Origin: an uncultured Granulosicoccaceae bacterium
GTDB lineage: Bacteria > Pseudomonadota > Gammaproteobacteria > Granulosicoccales > Granulosicoccaceae
Direction: 5' to 3'
DNA length: 64,000 bases
Assembly (NCBI GenBank): GCA_937922945.1
Contig: CAKZUP010000009.1
Location: forward strand, 1 to 64,000
In this document: piece after piece, positions 18,109-26,779 of the stretch
Position numbering within the stretch: the first letter of the stretch is position 1
How the letters are laid out: each line of letters opens with the position of its first letter
Notes under the pieces: generated by a model
What the model was told of the DNA's origin: nothing
Seen by the model: the letters and a program-made list of their open reading frames with translations, nothing else
Databases searched by the model: none
Translations under genes and position numbers: made by a program

Positions 18109-18798
18109 ATGGCTGATGACGTAGATCCAGATAAGCTGGAAATAGCTGATGAACTCATAGCCGAACGGCGTTCCGCAGCTCCGGGCGAATTGCCCGACGA
18201 TATGAATCCCAAGCACCGTGCCATTATCGGTTTCATTGACACCTTCAACGAATGGGTCGGAAAAACCGTTTGCTGGATGTTAGTTCCATTATGTCTGGCA
18301 ATGGTGTACGAAGTGGTGGTGAGAAAGTACGGGACTAACCCGGCAGATTGGGCAACGCACTTTAGTCTTTGGATTTCAGGTTCAGACGCAGAAAGCCCGA
18401 TACAACCTCGACCTACCGCATGGGCATACGATGTGAGCCGAATGTTATACGGTGCCATGTTTATGCTTGGTGCTGGCTACGCGCTGGCTAAAGGCGTACA
18501 CATTCGAGCCGACTTTATCTACCGCTATTGGTCAGACAGAACACAAGGCATTATCGATCTCGTTCTGTATTGCACACTCTTTATGTTTGGCATGGCCGGT
18601 TTAATCTATAGCGGCACTGAATACTTCATGTCATCCATTTCGCCTCGACTTGAAGTCGCAAACGATACTGCCTGGGCACCTTATCTGTGGCCGATCAGAC
18701 TTTGCATTCCTGTAGGTGCTGCATTTCTGCTTATACAAGGGGTTTCTGAAATACTCAAATCCTGGTACGCAACAACCCGTGGGAGATGGCCAGTATGA
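18109..18798 (+). CDS. TRAP transporter small permease (DctQ family)
   Basis: The 229-residue protein has four predicted membrane helices, at about residues 52-72, 113-133, 152-172 and 190-210. It also has an unusually long hydrophilic N-terminus (about 45 residues) and a loop of about 35 residues between helices 1 and 2. It pairs with the DctM subunit in the inner membrane. Its stop overlaps the start of dctM in an ATGA arrangement, so translation is coupled. The extended loop is consistent with the larger DctQ of TakP-like systems. Confidence 0.85.
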   Translation: MADDVDPDKLEIADELIAERRSAAPGELPDDMNPKHRAIIGFIDTFNEWVGKTVCWMLVPLCLAMVYEVVVRKYGTNPADWATHFSLWISGSDAESPIQPRPTAWAYDVSRMLYGAMFMLGAGYALAKGVHIRADFIYRYWSDRTQGIIDLVLYCTLFMFGMAGLIYSGTEYFMSSISPRLEVANDTAWAPYLWPIRLCIPVGAAFLLIQGVSEILKSWYATTRGRWPV

Positions 18799-20159
18799 GC
18801 CCTGAAATTATCGGTCTGATCATGATCGGCGTTATGCTGTTCGCGATCTTCATCGGCTTTCCTATCTCGTTTACCTTGATCTTCCTGGCAACTGTGTTTG
18901 GAGCATGGGGCCTTGGTGGTAATTGGGATTTGGTGTACTACCTCGAAACCTTGCAATTCTCCAGCGCCATGATGGAGCAAACGCTCTCGGCAGTGCCTCT
19001 GTTCATCTTTATGGGCATTCTGATGGAGCAAGCAGGCCTGATGGAACGGCTTTTTCTGGCCGTACAGTTAATGCTGTCGCGGGTGAAAGGCTCGTTGTAC
19101 ATCGCGGTGCTGTTTGTATCCACTATATTCGCTGCAGCCACAGGCATCGTGGGTGCATCGGTAACCATTCTGGGCATCATGGCCGCAAAAACCATGAACC
19201 GTTCCGGCTACGATGTTCGACTTTCAGCAGGCGCGATAACCGCCGGCGGAACACTGGGTATCCTGATTCCACCAAGCATCATGCTGGTTGTAATGGGTCC
19301 GATACTCGAAGTGCCGGTAACTGACCTTTTCGCAGCCGCTATTATTCCAGGCTTTCTTATGGCCACGCTGTACATCGGCTATGCGCTAATTCGCTGTCAG
19401 ATAAACCCGTCACTGGGGCCACCACTACCCGAAGAATTCCGCGCGTCATCGATGTGGATTATTGTGAAAGAATTCTTGCTCGGTTTGGTTCCACCAGCGG
19501 TTCTGGTTGGATTCGCATTGGGCAGTATTCTGTTGGGCTTTGCCACACCCACCGAAGGTGCAGCAGTTGGTGCGTTCGGGTCGTTCTTGCTGGTTTGTGC
19601 TTATCGCAAACTAACCTGGGATGGCTTCCGCGGCGCTCTGTTGAAAACGCTGGAAATTTCAGTGTTAATACTGTTCCTGGTAGCAGCGTCGAACTTCTTT
19701 GGTGCTGTGTTCAGTAAACTGGGCACGCCCAATATGCTCACAGAGTTTCTGCTCACGCTGGACTTACCGCCCTATGGAATACTTATCCTTATTATGGCGT
19801 TAATATTCCTGCTTGGCTGGCCACTGGAATGGGTTCCAATTGTTCTGATCATTGTGCCTATTCTATTGCCATTGGTTGAAAGCCTGCCGTTTGAAGGCAT
19901 ATTGGCCGATACGCAAAGCAGACTGACCTGGTTCGGAATATTGGTGGCCGTGAATTTACAAACGGCCTGGCTATCGCCGCCGGTGGCATTGTCGGCATAC
20001 TTCCTCAAAGGCGTTGTGCCTGAGTGGGATTTAAAAGACATATACATCGGTATGATGCAATTTATGGTTATCCAGCTATTGGGCTTGATCATCATTATGG
20101 CGATACCGCAAATTGCGCTTTGGCTACCTGAGTATATGAATGCCACAAGAGTAAGATAA
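18795..20159 (+). CDS. TRAP transporter large permease (DctM family)
   Basis: The 454-residue protein has about twelve hydrophobic helices and the family motifs GIVGASVTILGIMA and ITAGGTLGILIPPSIMLVV, which form part of the sodium- and substrate-binding core. It moves the ligand delivered by the binding protein, driven by a sodium gradient. I prefer ATG 18795, coupled to the dctQ stop by ATGA and preceded by GGGAG, over the ATG nine bases earlier. A GC-rich hairpin follows the stop at 20181-20200. Confidence 0.9.
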   Translation: MSPEIIGLIMIGVMLFAIFIGFPISFTLIFLATVFGAWGLGGNWDLVYYLETLQFSSAMMEQTLSAVPLFIFMGILMEQAGLMERLFLAVQLMLSRVKGSLYIAVLFVSTIFAAATGIVGASVTILGIMAAKTMNRSGYDVRLSAGAITAGGTLGILIPPSIMLVVMGPILEVPVTDLFAAAIIPGFLMATLYIGYALIRCQINPSLGPPLPEEFRASSMWIIVKEFLLGLVPPAVLVGFALGSILLGFATPTEGAAVGAFGSFLLVCAYRKLTWDGFRGALLKTLEISVLILFLVAASNFFGAVFSKLGTPNMLTEFLLTLDLPPYGILILIMALIFLLGWPLEWVPIVLIIVPILLPLVESLPFEGILADTQSRLTWFGILVAVNLQTAWLSPPVALSAYFLKGVVPEWDLKDIYIGMMQFMVIQLLGLIIIMAIPQIALWLPEYMNATRVR

Positions 20160-20180
20160 CTCAATTAATCATTAGTACGT

Positions 20181-20200
20181 GCACCCCGAATCCGGGGTGC
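20181..20200 (+). terminator. GC-rich hairpin after dctM
   Basis: GCACCCCG pairs with CGGGGTGC around a four-base loop. There is no following T-run, so it may be a processing or stability element rather than a full terminator, and the genes beyond may still be cotranscribed. Confidence 0.55.
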
Positions 20201-20235
20201 ATTGGATCAACACCACGAGTTCCTAAACATTTCTT

Positions 20236-20850
20236 ATGTCAGAATTTTTCACTAGTCTGCAATCGCTAGATGCAGTTAACGTACTAATCCAGGTTATTTT
20301 TATCGATCTGGTTCTTGCCGGCGACAACGCCATTATCGTTGGTATGGTTGCATCCAGAGTGCCTCCGGAGATGCGTCAGAAAGTCATTCTCTGGGGTATC
20401 GGTGCAGCGGTCGTTATGCGCATCGGCTTCTCCCTTATCACCGTACAACTTCTTAGTATCGTTGGTTTAAAACTTATTGGCGGCGCATTGCTGCTGTGGG
20501 TGTGCTGGCGTCTTTGGCAAGAATTACGCACAGGTTACGACGAAATCGGTGATGAAGAGTCGGCAAAGCCGTTTACGTCAATGCGTCCTGCTGTTATACA
20601 GATTGTTATTGCCGATCTTTCAATGTCTATCGATAACGTTCTTGCCATAGCAGGTGTGTCGCGAGAGTATCCGGCCATCCTCGTGTTCGGTTTGGCATTG
20701 TCTGTGGCCTTCATGGTGTTCGCCGCTACCCTTATTGCCAAGCTATTAAAGCGATACCCATGGATTGCCTATGTCGGGTTGGTGCTGATTTTCTACGTAG
20801 CACTAGTGATGATGTGGGAAGGTGGACAGGAAGTATTAGCCGTACTTTAA
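20236..20850 (+). CDS. TerC/YjbE-family integral membrane protein
   Basis: The 204-residue protein has about seven membrane helices. It shows the TerC-family signatures FIDLVLAGDNAIIVGMVA near the start and IVIADLSMSIDNVLAIAG in the second half, each with Asp and Asn residues buried in helices and proposed to bind metal. Characterised relatives (Alx, MntP-like TerC proteins) export manganese or handle metals during secretion. Its place here, 76 bases after dctM and 72 bases before the HpsN-like gene on the same strand, is unusual and could mean a role in the same pathway. I see no yybP-ykoY manganese riboswitch in the short leader. Confidence 0.8.
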   Translation: MSEFFTSLQSLDAVNVLIQVIFIDLVLAGDNAIIVGMVASRVPPEMRQKVILWGIGAAVVMRIGFSLITVQLLSIVGLKLIGGALLLWVCWRLWQELRTGYDEIGDEESAKPFTSMRPAVIQIVIADLSMSIDNVLAIAGVSREYPAILVFGLALSVAFMVFAATLIAKLLKRYPWIAYVGLVLIFYVALVMMWEGGQEVLAVL

Positions 20851-20922
20851 ACAGACCTTTTGATAACGAGACAACGCAATATCGCAGCACTTACCACTAT
20901 TAATTTAATAAAGAGTTTATAA

Positions 20923-22248
20923 ATGAGTATTGAATACATAAAAAAAGCCACCGCATCAGCAGCGGCACAGGACGATAAAACTCGTGAAATCGTTCAAGAT
21001 ATTCTGGATACCATTGAAACAGGCGGCGAGTCTGCCTGTATTGACTACGCGAAAAAGCTCGATGGTTATGAGGGTGAAATCGTGTTATCCGCCGACGCTA
21101 TCGCTGAAGCATCTAGCCGCGTACCGCAAAAAACCAAAGACGATATTCAGTTCGCTTATGATCGTGTCAGACGCTTTGCTGAAAAACAGCGCGATTCGCT
21201 AAGCGAATTCGAAGTTGAGTTATCGCCCGGGCTATGGGCTGGTCAAAAACAGATTCCCATGCAAACGGCGGGTTGTTATATCCCCGGCGGTCGCTATGCA
21301 CACGTTGCCTCGGCCGTTATGTCTGTTGGTACAGCAAAAACCGCCGGTGTTTCGCACGTGGTTGCCTGCTCGCCACCAAAACCTGCGACCAACGATCAGC
21401 CTGGCGGCCCTAATCCTGCCATCGTCTACACAGCCAACCTATGTGGTGCAGACACTATTTTAGCGCTGGGTGGCGTACAAGGTATTGCCGCTATGGCATT
21501 CGGCTTGTTCACCAATCACCCAGCCGATATTCTGGTTGGACCGGGAAATCGATTTGTTGCCGAAGCCAAACGATTGCTGTTCGGTCGCGTGGGTATTGAT
21601 TTGTTCGCCGGACCAACAGAAATCGGCATTATTGCTGATGCATCTGCCGACCCGCACATTATTGCCACCGATTTAGTGAGCCAGGCCGAGCACGGCCCTG
21701 ACTCACCAGCATGGCTGTTTACCAGCGATCGTGCGCTGGCAGATAAAGTGATCGACATGATGCCTGGTTTGATTGCAAAGCTGCCTGATACAGCCCGCGA
21801 AGCAGCCACTGCAGCCTGGCGCGACTACGGTGAAGTTGTTTTTTGTGAGAACGACGAAGCCATGGCTACCATTAGCGATAAGTACGCATCGGAGCATCTT
21901 GAAGTCCATGCCGATAATCTGGATTGGTGGGTAAACCGACTGCGTAACTACGGTTCACTGTTTGTTGGTGAAGAAACCACCGTGACATTTGGCGACAAGT
22001 GCTCCGGCACCAACCACATTCTGCCAACCCGTGGCGCGGGTCGTTATACAGGCGGATTGTCGGCTGCAAAATTTATTAAAACAGTCACAACCCAGCGTAT
22101 GACACAGGAAGCCTGCAAAGAAGTGGCTTCAGCGGCTGCTAGAATCTCCCGACTCGAAGGCATGGAAGCGCATGCCCGTTCAGGCGATGAACGACTTGCA
22201 AAGTATTTTCCGGATAGCACCTTCGAACTGCAACCTGCGTCTGAATAA
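20923..22248 (+). CDS. hpsN: HisD-family dehydrogenase, probable sulfopropanediol 3-dehydrogenase (HpsN-like)
   Basis: The 441-residue protein belongs to the histidinol dehydrogenase family. Zinc ligands Gln254, His257, Asp358 and His417 and the catalytic pair Glu324-His325 (YASEHLEV) are all present, so it should be a four-electron NAD+ alcohol-to-acid oxidase. It is not near any his gene. It follows a TRAP transporter and precedes an SDR and a zinc dehydrogenase, as in clusters that degrade 2,3-dihydroxypropane-1-sulfonate, where HpsN makes sulfolactate. The segment GCYIPGGRYAHVASAVMSV also looks more like HpsN than HisD. The substrate assignment rests on context and family resemblance; another hydroxyacid alcohol is possible. 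Confidence 0.75.
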   Translation: MSIEYIKKATASAAAQDDKTREIVQDILDTIETGGESACIDYAKKLDGYEGEIVLSADAIAEASSRVPQKTKDDIQFAYDRVRRFAEKQRDSLSEFEVELSPGLWAGQKQIPMQTAGCYIPGGRYAHVASAVMSVGTAKTAGVSHVVACSPPKPATNDQPGGPNPAIVYTANLCGADTILALGGVQGIAAMAFGLFTNHPADILVGPGNRFVAEAKRLLFGRVGIDLFAGPTEIGIIADASADPHIIATDLVSQAEHGPDSPAWLFTSDRALADKVIDMMPGLIAKLPDTAREAATAAWRDYGEVVFCENDEAMATISDKYASEHLEVHADNLDWWVNRLRNYGSLFVGEETTVTFGDKCSGTNHILPTRGAGRYTGGLSAAKFIKTVTTQRMTQEACKEVASAAARISRLEGMEAHARSGDERLAKYFPDSTFELQPASE

Positions 22249-22263
22249 CGAACCTGGCTTACT

Positions 22264-23034
22264 ATGCTAAAGGCACTTGAATCGTTCAGTCTTGCCGGCA
22301 AGACCGCTCTGGTCACCGGCGCATCTTCCGGCATTGGTCAGGCACAAAGTATTGCCTTGGCCAATGCCGGCGCGACACTTATTCTCGTCGGGCGTCGCGA
22401 AGATGCTCTGGAAGACACGCGCACAACAATAGAACAAAACGGCGGCACCGCCTTCTCATTACCATTCGATCTGCACAACCGGGGAACCTTTAGCACCCTG
22501 CGCGATGCAGCAATTGAAAAAACCGGTGCAGTCGATATCGTGATTAATGCTGCAGGCGTGAATCATCGCGAACCGGCTGAACAAATTACTGAGCAAAGCT
22601 GGGACGACACGCTGAACCTGAATCTGAGTGTGCCGTTTTTTCTGGCCCGCGAGTTTGTACCGGCCATGCAGGAACGCAAATGGGGTCGCATCATAAACAT
22701 TGCCTCCCTGCAGACGCAGCGTGCGTTCACAAACGGCATGGCCTATGGTGCATCAAAGGGCGGCATTGGTCAGGTCACACGCGCCATGGCAGAAAGCTGG
22801 TCGGCTCACGGCATTGCCTGCAATGCCATCGCACCCGGTTTTTTCCCAACCGGTCTGACTGCACCCGTGTTTGAACAAAGCGACTTGACTCAGAAGCTGG
22901 CAGATCAAACCGCCATTGGTCGAAACGGTGAGCTGGATGATCTTCATGGCGTTACCGTTTTTCTCGCATCTCCGGCATCAAACTATATCACCGGACAAAT
23001 TATTTACGTGGATGGCGGCTTTACCGCGAAATAA
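22264..23034 (+). CDS. Short-chain dehydrogenase/reductase, probable sulfonate-pathway 2-dehydrogenase
   Basis: The 256-residue classical SDR has the cofactor motif TGASSGIG (18-25), NAAG near 95-98, and the catalytic set Ser148, Tyr161 and Lys165. The C-terminal DGGFTAK end is typical. It begins 15 bases after the HpsN-like gene, so it is almost certainly cotranscribed. In known dihydroxypropanesulfonate pathways two further dehydrogenases (HpsO and HpsP) interconvert the enantiomers. This gene and the zinc dehydrogenase downstream could fill those roles, but I cannot assign which is which. Confidence 0.8.
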   Translation: MLKALESFSLAGKTALVTGASSGIGQAQSIALANAGATLILVGRREDALEDTRTTIEQNGGTAFSLPFDLHNRGTFSTLRDAAIEKTGAVDIVINAAGVNHREPAEQITEQSWDDTLNLNLSVPFFLAREFVPAMQERKWGRIINIASLQTQRAFTNGMAYGASKGGIGQVTRAMAESWSAHGIACNAIAPGFFPTGLTAPVFEQSDLTQKLADQTAIGRNGELDDLHGVTVFLASPASNYITGQIIYVDGGFTAK

Positions 23035-23087
23035 TCAGACTCATTCGTGTTTGTAGCGCTGATTTACCTGCAGTACCCATAAATTAG

Positions 23088-23103
23088 ACCTTCTCAAGAA
23101 GGT
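23088..23103. promoter_or_regulatory. Short inverted repeat before the zinc dehydrogenase gene
   Basis: ACCTTCT pairs with AGAAGGT around two bases. It lies in the 135-base gap between the SDR and the zinc dehydrogenase, about 70 bases before the GTG start. The two-base spacer fits an operator better than a hairpin. Confidence 0.4.
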
Positions 23104-23169
23104 TATAATCCACTCTAAAGGCTGGACAAACTCGTTTGGTCCTTCCCACAATGACGCAGGAGTTATCAA

Positions 23170-24162
23170 GTGAAAGCGCTGTTCTATACAGGCAAGTTAT
23201 CAATGGAAATACGCGACGAGCCAGAACCGGTCGCAGCTCCGGGGATGTCTTTAGTGAAAATAGAAGCGGCAGGCATTTGCGGCTCAGACATGCACGCTTA
23301 TCATGGTCACGACGCTCGTCGAGTGCCACCGATGATTCTGGGACATGAGCTAGCTGGCACCGTGGTCGATGGCGGGCTTAAAGGCTCACGCGTCGCGATC
23401 AACCCAATGCTCACTTGTAACCAATGCCGCGAGTGCATGCAAGGCAACCCCAATCGCTGCCAGCAGCGCGACTTGGTCGGCCTTGGACGTGCTGGCGGAT
23501 TTGCCGATTATATCGCTATCGAAACAGCCAATTTATTTTCGCTCAGCGATAGTCTTAGCGCCACACACGCAAGTCTTATGGAGCCTACGGCAGTATCATT
23601 ACATGCAGTCGTGATGGCCGAAAAGGCATTAACCCGCCCTATTTCAGAATCCCGCACACTCATCATCGGTGGGGGCGCCATTGGCTTATTGGCGGCTTTG
23701 GTACTCAAGCAAAAAGGCGCGCGAGAAATCGTCATTGCCGAAACCAACGCGAGCCGCCTGGCAACACTCAAGCGCATTGATTGTGGCTCGACCTACAACC
23801 CGCTGGAGTCAACCAACCCAGCCGATGATTATTTCGATCTGGTGGTTGATGCTGTGGGAAGCGGTGCAACTCGAGCCCATGCGAGTCAGAAAGTGCGCGC
23901 CGGTGGCGTTATTTCTCACATTGGCCTGCAAGATAACGAGCCTGGGCTCGACACCCGAAAACTAACTTTGCAGGAAATCAGTTTCATTGGCCACTACACT
24001 TACAATGCGACCGATTTAAAGGCTGCGTTAAATCTGATCGACAGTGGTGCCCTTGGCAACCTGGATTGGGTAGAATCTCGGCCGTTGGATGAAGGTGCTG
24101 CTGCATTTCAGGCTATCCACGATGGTACTGCAGCGTCACCAAAAATCGTTTTGCACCCTTGA
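23170..24162 (+). CDS. Zinc-dependent medium-chain alcohol dehydrogenase
   Basis: The 330-residue protein has the catalytic zinc site Cys37 and His59-Glu60 (GHE). Four structural-zinc cysteines, Cys83, 86, 89 and 97, lie in NPMLTCNQCRECMQGNPNRC. The cofactor fold carries GGGAIGLLAA. The start is GTG at 23170 with an AGGAG-type ribosome site about six bases upstream. It resembles sorbitol/threonine dehydrogenase-like polyol dehydrogenases. Its place behind the HpsN-like and SDR genes suggests it oxidises or epimerises the same substrate. Substrate specificity is not shown by the sequence. Confidence 0.82.
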   Translation: MKALFYTGKLSMEIRDEPEPVAAPGMSLVKIEAAGICGSDMHAYHGHDARRVPPMILGHELAGTVVDGGLKGSRVAINPMLTCNQCRECMQGNPNRCQQRDLVGLGRAGGFADYIAIETANLFSLSDSLSATHASLMEPTAVSLHAVVMAEKALTRPISESRTLIIGGGAIGLLAALVLKQKGAREIVIAETNASRLATLKRIDCGSTYNPLESTNPADDYFDLVVDAVGSGATRAHASQKVRAGGVISHIGLQDNEPGLDTRKLTLQEISFIGHYTYNATDLKAALNLIDSGALGNLDWVESRPLDEGAAAFQAIHDGTAASPKIVLHP

Positions 24163-24303
24163 TGTTTATCGAAACGTTTATCATTAAACAATAACGACCA
24201 TCGTGAGCAGTGCGGCAACTTTCGGTAGTCTGGTGAGTATCTGGCAAATCCGCGGATTCATTTTTAAGACCGTTCCATGGAAGACTGTACGATCAACGTA
24301 GAT

Positions 24304-25140
24304 ATGATTAGAGCTAACGTGAATAAAAACAATTTCAATCGCCATTTTTTGACAGGTTTATTGCTCGCCTTCATGAGCATTTGCGCCCAACCTCTTCACG
24401 CACTGGAATTTGAGTGTGAGGCTAATGGCGATAAGCGCTTTATCCGTATGGAGCTTCCTGGTATTTCACATTTGTGCGAAGTCACGGTAACGTATCTGAA
24501 CAATGAGCGTAAAGTCATGTGGTACGCCGACCACGACTCGCTGTTTTGCTCTGATAAAACAGCAGAGCTGACAGAAAAATATCAATCGAAGTGGGGATTC
24601 CAATGCACACAGTGGCCTGACCACGATGGCATTGACCAACTCAATGATCGACAACGCGCCATCGTCGATGCTGAGCTAAAACAAGTTATTGCTGAAGGTG
24701 AACAGCAAGACAAACCGTTTATGGTTGAAGGTTTGAAAGTGGCCGCCAGCAATCCTGGTGTAAATCAACAAAGTGCCGGTGATACCAGCCTATTGGTTTT
24801 ACAGTTTTTTTTACACGAGCCCGATACCAGCGTCACCAGAGATATCACACACATTATCAGTGATAAAGGTGGACGTTACGATCGGCTATCACGACTGGAT
24901 TCGCTGGCAAACTATGTCGATCCCAACGAGGGATACATTGTGAATTCCGCTTTGATTTCATCCGTTACCGATAACGGTGCAATGGAAGTGATTACCGTAC
25001 TCGATGCCGAAACGCCAAACGATTCATCAACCCCCAATGAAGGCTGTTACGGCAACCAAACACTGACCCAACACACCGATGGAAAATTGATTGCCCGCAC
25101 ACCACACAGATTCGTTTGTGTTGGTAATGATGCGGGTTAG
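24304..25140 (+). CDS. Secreted protein of unknown function
   Basis: I do not recognise this protein. From ATG 24304 it has 278 residues with a signal peptide (hydrophobic core FLTGLLLAFMSICA, cleavage probably after PLHA). The mature part holds six cysteines in FECEA, HLCEV, LFCSD, FQCTQ, EGCYG and FVCVG, suggesting three disulfides and a periplasmic or extracellular place. An upstream ATG at 24277 is possible but lengthens the signal without a ribosome site. It stands alone between the dehydrogenase cluster and a convergent CsaA-like gene. Confidence 0.6.
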   Translation: MIRANVNKNNFNRHFLTGLLLAFMSICAQPLHALEFECEANGDKRFIRMELPGISHLCEVTVTYLNNERKVMWYADHDSLFCSDKTAELTEKYQSKWGFQCTQWPDHDGIDQLNDRQRAIVDAELKQVIAEGEQQDKPFMVEGLKVAASNPGVNQQSAGDTSLLVLQFFLHEPDTSVTRDITHIISDKGGRYDRLSRLDSLANYVDPNEGYIVNSALISSVTDNGAMEVITVLDAETPNDSSTPNEGCYGNQTLTQHTDGKLIARTPHRFVCVGNDAG

Positions 25141-25196
25141 ATTTCTTATCTGACAAAACAGTAGTGGCCAAGTAAGCTGTGCAAAGTTTGAGCTTG

Positions 25197-25535
25197 CTAC
25201 ATCAATTTTGCACCGTTGGGTACCGCATCTGTTGGGGAGATGAGAACGATGGCCCCATCGTTTCTGGCAAAGCCTGTTACCAGACATTCCGACATAAACG
25301 GTCCTATTTGCTTCTTTGGAAAATTAACTACCGCCACCACCTGACGTCCGATTAACGAATCAATGCTATACAGATCTGTTATCTGTGCACTCGATTTACG
25401 AACACCAATTTCCTCACCAAAATCGATGGTTAATTTATAGGCCGGTTTTCGCGCCTCAGGAAACTCATCAACCGCCAGCACGGTTCCAACGCGCAACTCC
25501 ACTTTTTCAAAATCTGACCAAGTAATTTCGTTCAT
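25197..25535 (-). CDS. csaA: CsaA-like tRNA-binding-domain protein
   Basis: The 112-residue protein is a single OB-fold domain related to the EMAP-II/tRNA-binding module. It starts ITWSDFEKVELRVGTVLAV and includes AQITDLYSIDSLIGRQVVAVVNF. CsaA in Bacillus acts as a secretion-related chaperone and dimerises; gammaproteobacterial copies are uncharacterised or proposed to bind tRNA. Length and motifs fit the family fully. It is a single-gene unit, convergent with the secreted protein gene. Confidence 0.85.
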   Translation of the reverse strand: MNEITWSDFEKVELRVGTVLAVDEFPEARKPAYKLTIDFGEEIGVRKSSAQITDLYSIDSLIGRQVVAVVNFPKKQIGPFMSECLVTGFARNDGAIVLISPTDAVPNGAKLM

Positions 25536-25983
25536 CTGGTTAATCTCTGTTTGTCGGACTCATTATTAGAGTGCTCGTATCAACATTCCAGTATCAAGGC
25601 ACTTTGCTGTCGGGATACTACGTATCCCCAGCCTGCTTGTCTAGCAAGTGAAATGCGCCATAAGCCACAGTGGAAAACGCTCAATTAACAAGCTGTCATT
25701 GTGGAGTGAGCACCCTGTTTGCTAGCACCAAAACAAAACGTTGAGCCTGACCACAATTTCATACAACAGCCACAGGCTGTTTATCGTATCGCATCACAGT
25801 CCCTGTGTTAACGCGTTCCAGAAATACGGACAAATTGATGCTCAGAACCCAAATCTGAATCACACACTCGATAAATTTCACACTAGGCCGAAAACACAAT
25901 GGAGGAGAACAAAGCGGGCTGAATCTGCCCACTGAGTACTCGAACAAAACAATAGCCCGCAAAGCAACTAAGAGACGGACAAT
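25536..25983. other. Long non-coding region with several short inverted repeats
   Basis: No convincing gene lies in these 448 bases; a 64-codon frame at 25741 has no ribosome site or family resemblance. I see three palindromes: GGGATAC-TAC-GTATCCC (25612-25628), ACAGCC-ACA-GGCTGT (25766-25780) and the longer-range GCGGGCT (25914-25920) with AGCCCGC (25954-25960), which ends 24 bases before the next start. The last could form a leader stem in the OmpA-lipoprotein mRNA. The region probably holds two divergent promoters. Confidence 0.5.
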
Positions 25984-26664
25984 ATGAACTTCGTAAAAAC
26001 TACCCTTATCGCCACTGCAGCTCTGGTCACCGTAGGCTGCGCAACAGATGACCCCAATCGCCGAGCTAAAACCGGTGCAGCCATTGGTGCAATCGCCGGC
26101 GGCATACTGGGCAATCAGTCCAGCAGCAAGAACGGTAAATTCGTTGGTGCAGCCGTTGGTGCGCTAACTGGTGCAGCTGTTGGCAACTATATGGATAAGC
26201 AGCAAAGAAAGATGGAACAACAGCTGGCTGCAGAACAAGCCAATCAGGAAATTTCTATCACGCGTATTGATGAAGAAACCTTGAAAGTTAACGTCAGCAG
26301 TGAAGTTTCATTCGATGTTAATCAAGCTTCGATTAAAAACAGTTTTCGCGACAGTCTGAATAAGGTCGCAGGGGTTATTTCTGAATACGAAAAAACCGCT
26401 ATTCATGTTGTGGGTCATACAGACAGCACCGGATCAAACAGTTACAACCAACAGCTTTCGGAAAAGCGCGCCGATTCAGTGGCTCGTTACTTAAGCCAGA
26501 ACGGTGTTCAGCGCGATCGTATGCGCATGGCTGGTCGAGGCGAGAACATGCCTGTTGCCGATAACGGAAGCAGCGCTGGCCGAAGCCAGAACCGTCGTGT
26601 TGAAATTTACTTAAAGCCAATCGTTGAAGGTCGCGAGAACGACGCGTTCCGTTCACCGATCTAG
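25984..26664 (+). CDS. OmpA-family lipoprotein with glycine-zipper domain (YiaD-like)
   Basis: The 226-residue protein has a lipobox VGC (Cys19), then a glycine-zipper stretch rich in GAAIGAIAGGILG and GAAVGALTGAAVG (about residues 30-70). Its OmpA C-terminal domain carries the peptidoglycan-binding motif VGHTDSTGSN and the ending NRRVEIYL. It is anchored in the outer membrane and should bind the cell wall. Length and order match YiaD-type proteins. A strong intrinsic terminator follows at 26736-26763. Translation initiates at ATG 25984; the ribosome site is AGAGACGG-like rather than a perfect match. Confidence 0.88.
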   Translation: MNFVKTTLIATAALVTVGCATDDPNRRAKTGAAIGAIAGGILGNQSSSKNGKFVGAAVGALTGAAVGNYMDKQQRKMEQQLAAEQANQEISITRIDEETLKVNVSSEVSFDVNQASIKNSFRDSLNKVAGVISEYEKTAIHVVGHTDSTGSNSYNQQLSEKRADSVARYLSQNGVQRDRMRMAGRGENMPVADNGSSAGRSQNRRVEIYLKPIVEGRENDAFRSPI

Positions 26665-26735
26665 TTTACGTCACTGGCACATAAAGCCAGAACATTGATA
26701 AGGTAAATGGATTGACCTTATCGGGTTAAATATGC

Positions 26736-26763
26736 AAATGGCCGCTTTAGAGCGGCCATTTTT
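26736..26763. terminator. Strong intrinsic terminator, probably bidirectional
   Basis: AAATGGCCGCT (26736-26746) pairs exactly with AGCGGCCATTT (26751-26761) around TTAG, with T residues on the right. It lies between the convergent OmpA lipoprotein and class II aldolase genes and can serve both. Confidence 0.9.
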
Positions 26764-26779
26764 ATGTCCGCCAAAAAGA

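Noticed and set aside
20923-22248. Annotation as biosynthetic histidinol dehydrogenase (HisD)
   Set aside because: Catalytic residues fit, but no other his gene is near and the neighbours are a TRAP transporter and two dehydrogenases; the HpsN-like reading explains the context better.
25899-25922. Seven-residue leader peptide frame (ATG GAG GAG ...)
   Set aside because: GGAGGAG looks like a ribosome site, but it overlaps the frame itself and no start codon lies at the right distance beyond it; chance is enough.
25741-25935. Small protein gene in the leader of the OmpA lipoprotein
   Set aside because: No ribosome site, no recognisable domain, and the frame crosses palindromes.
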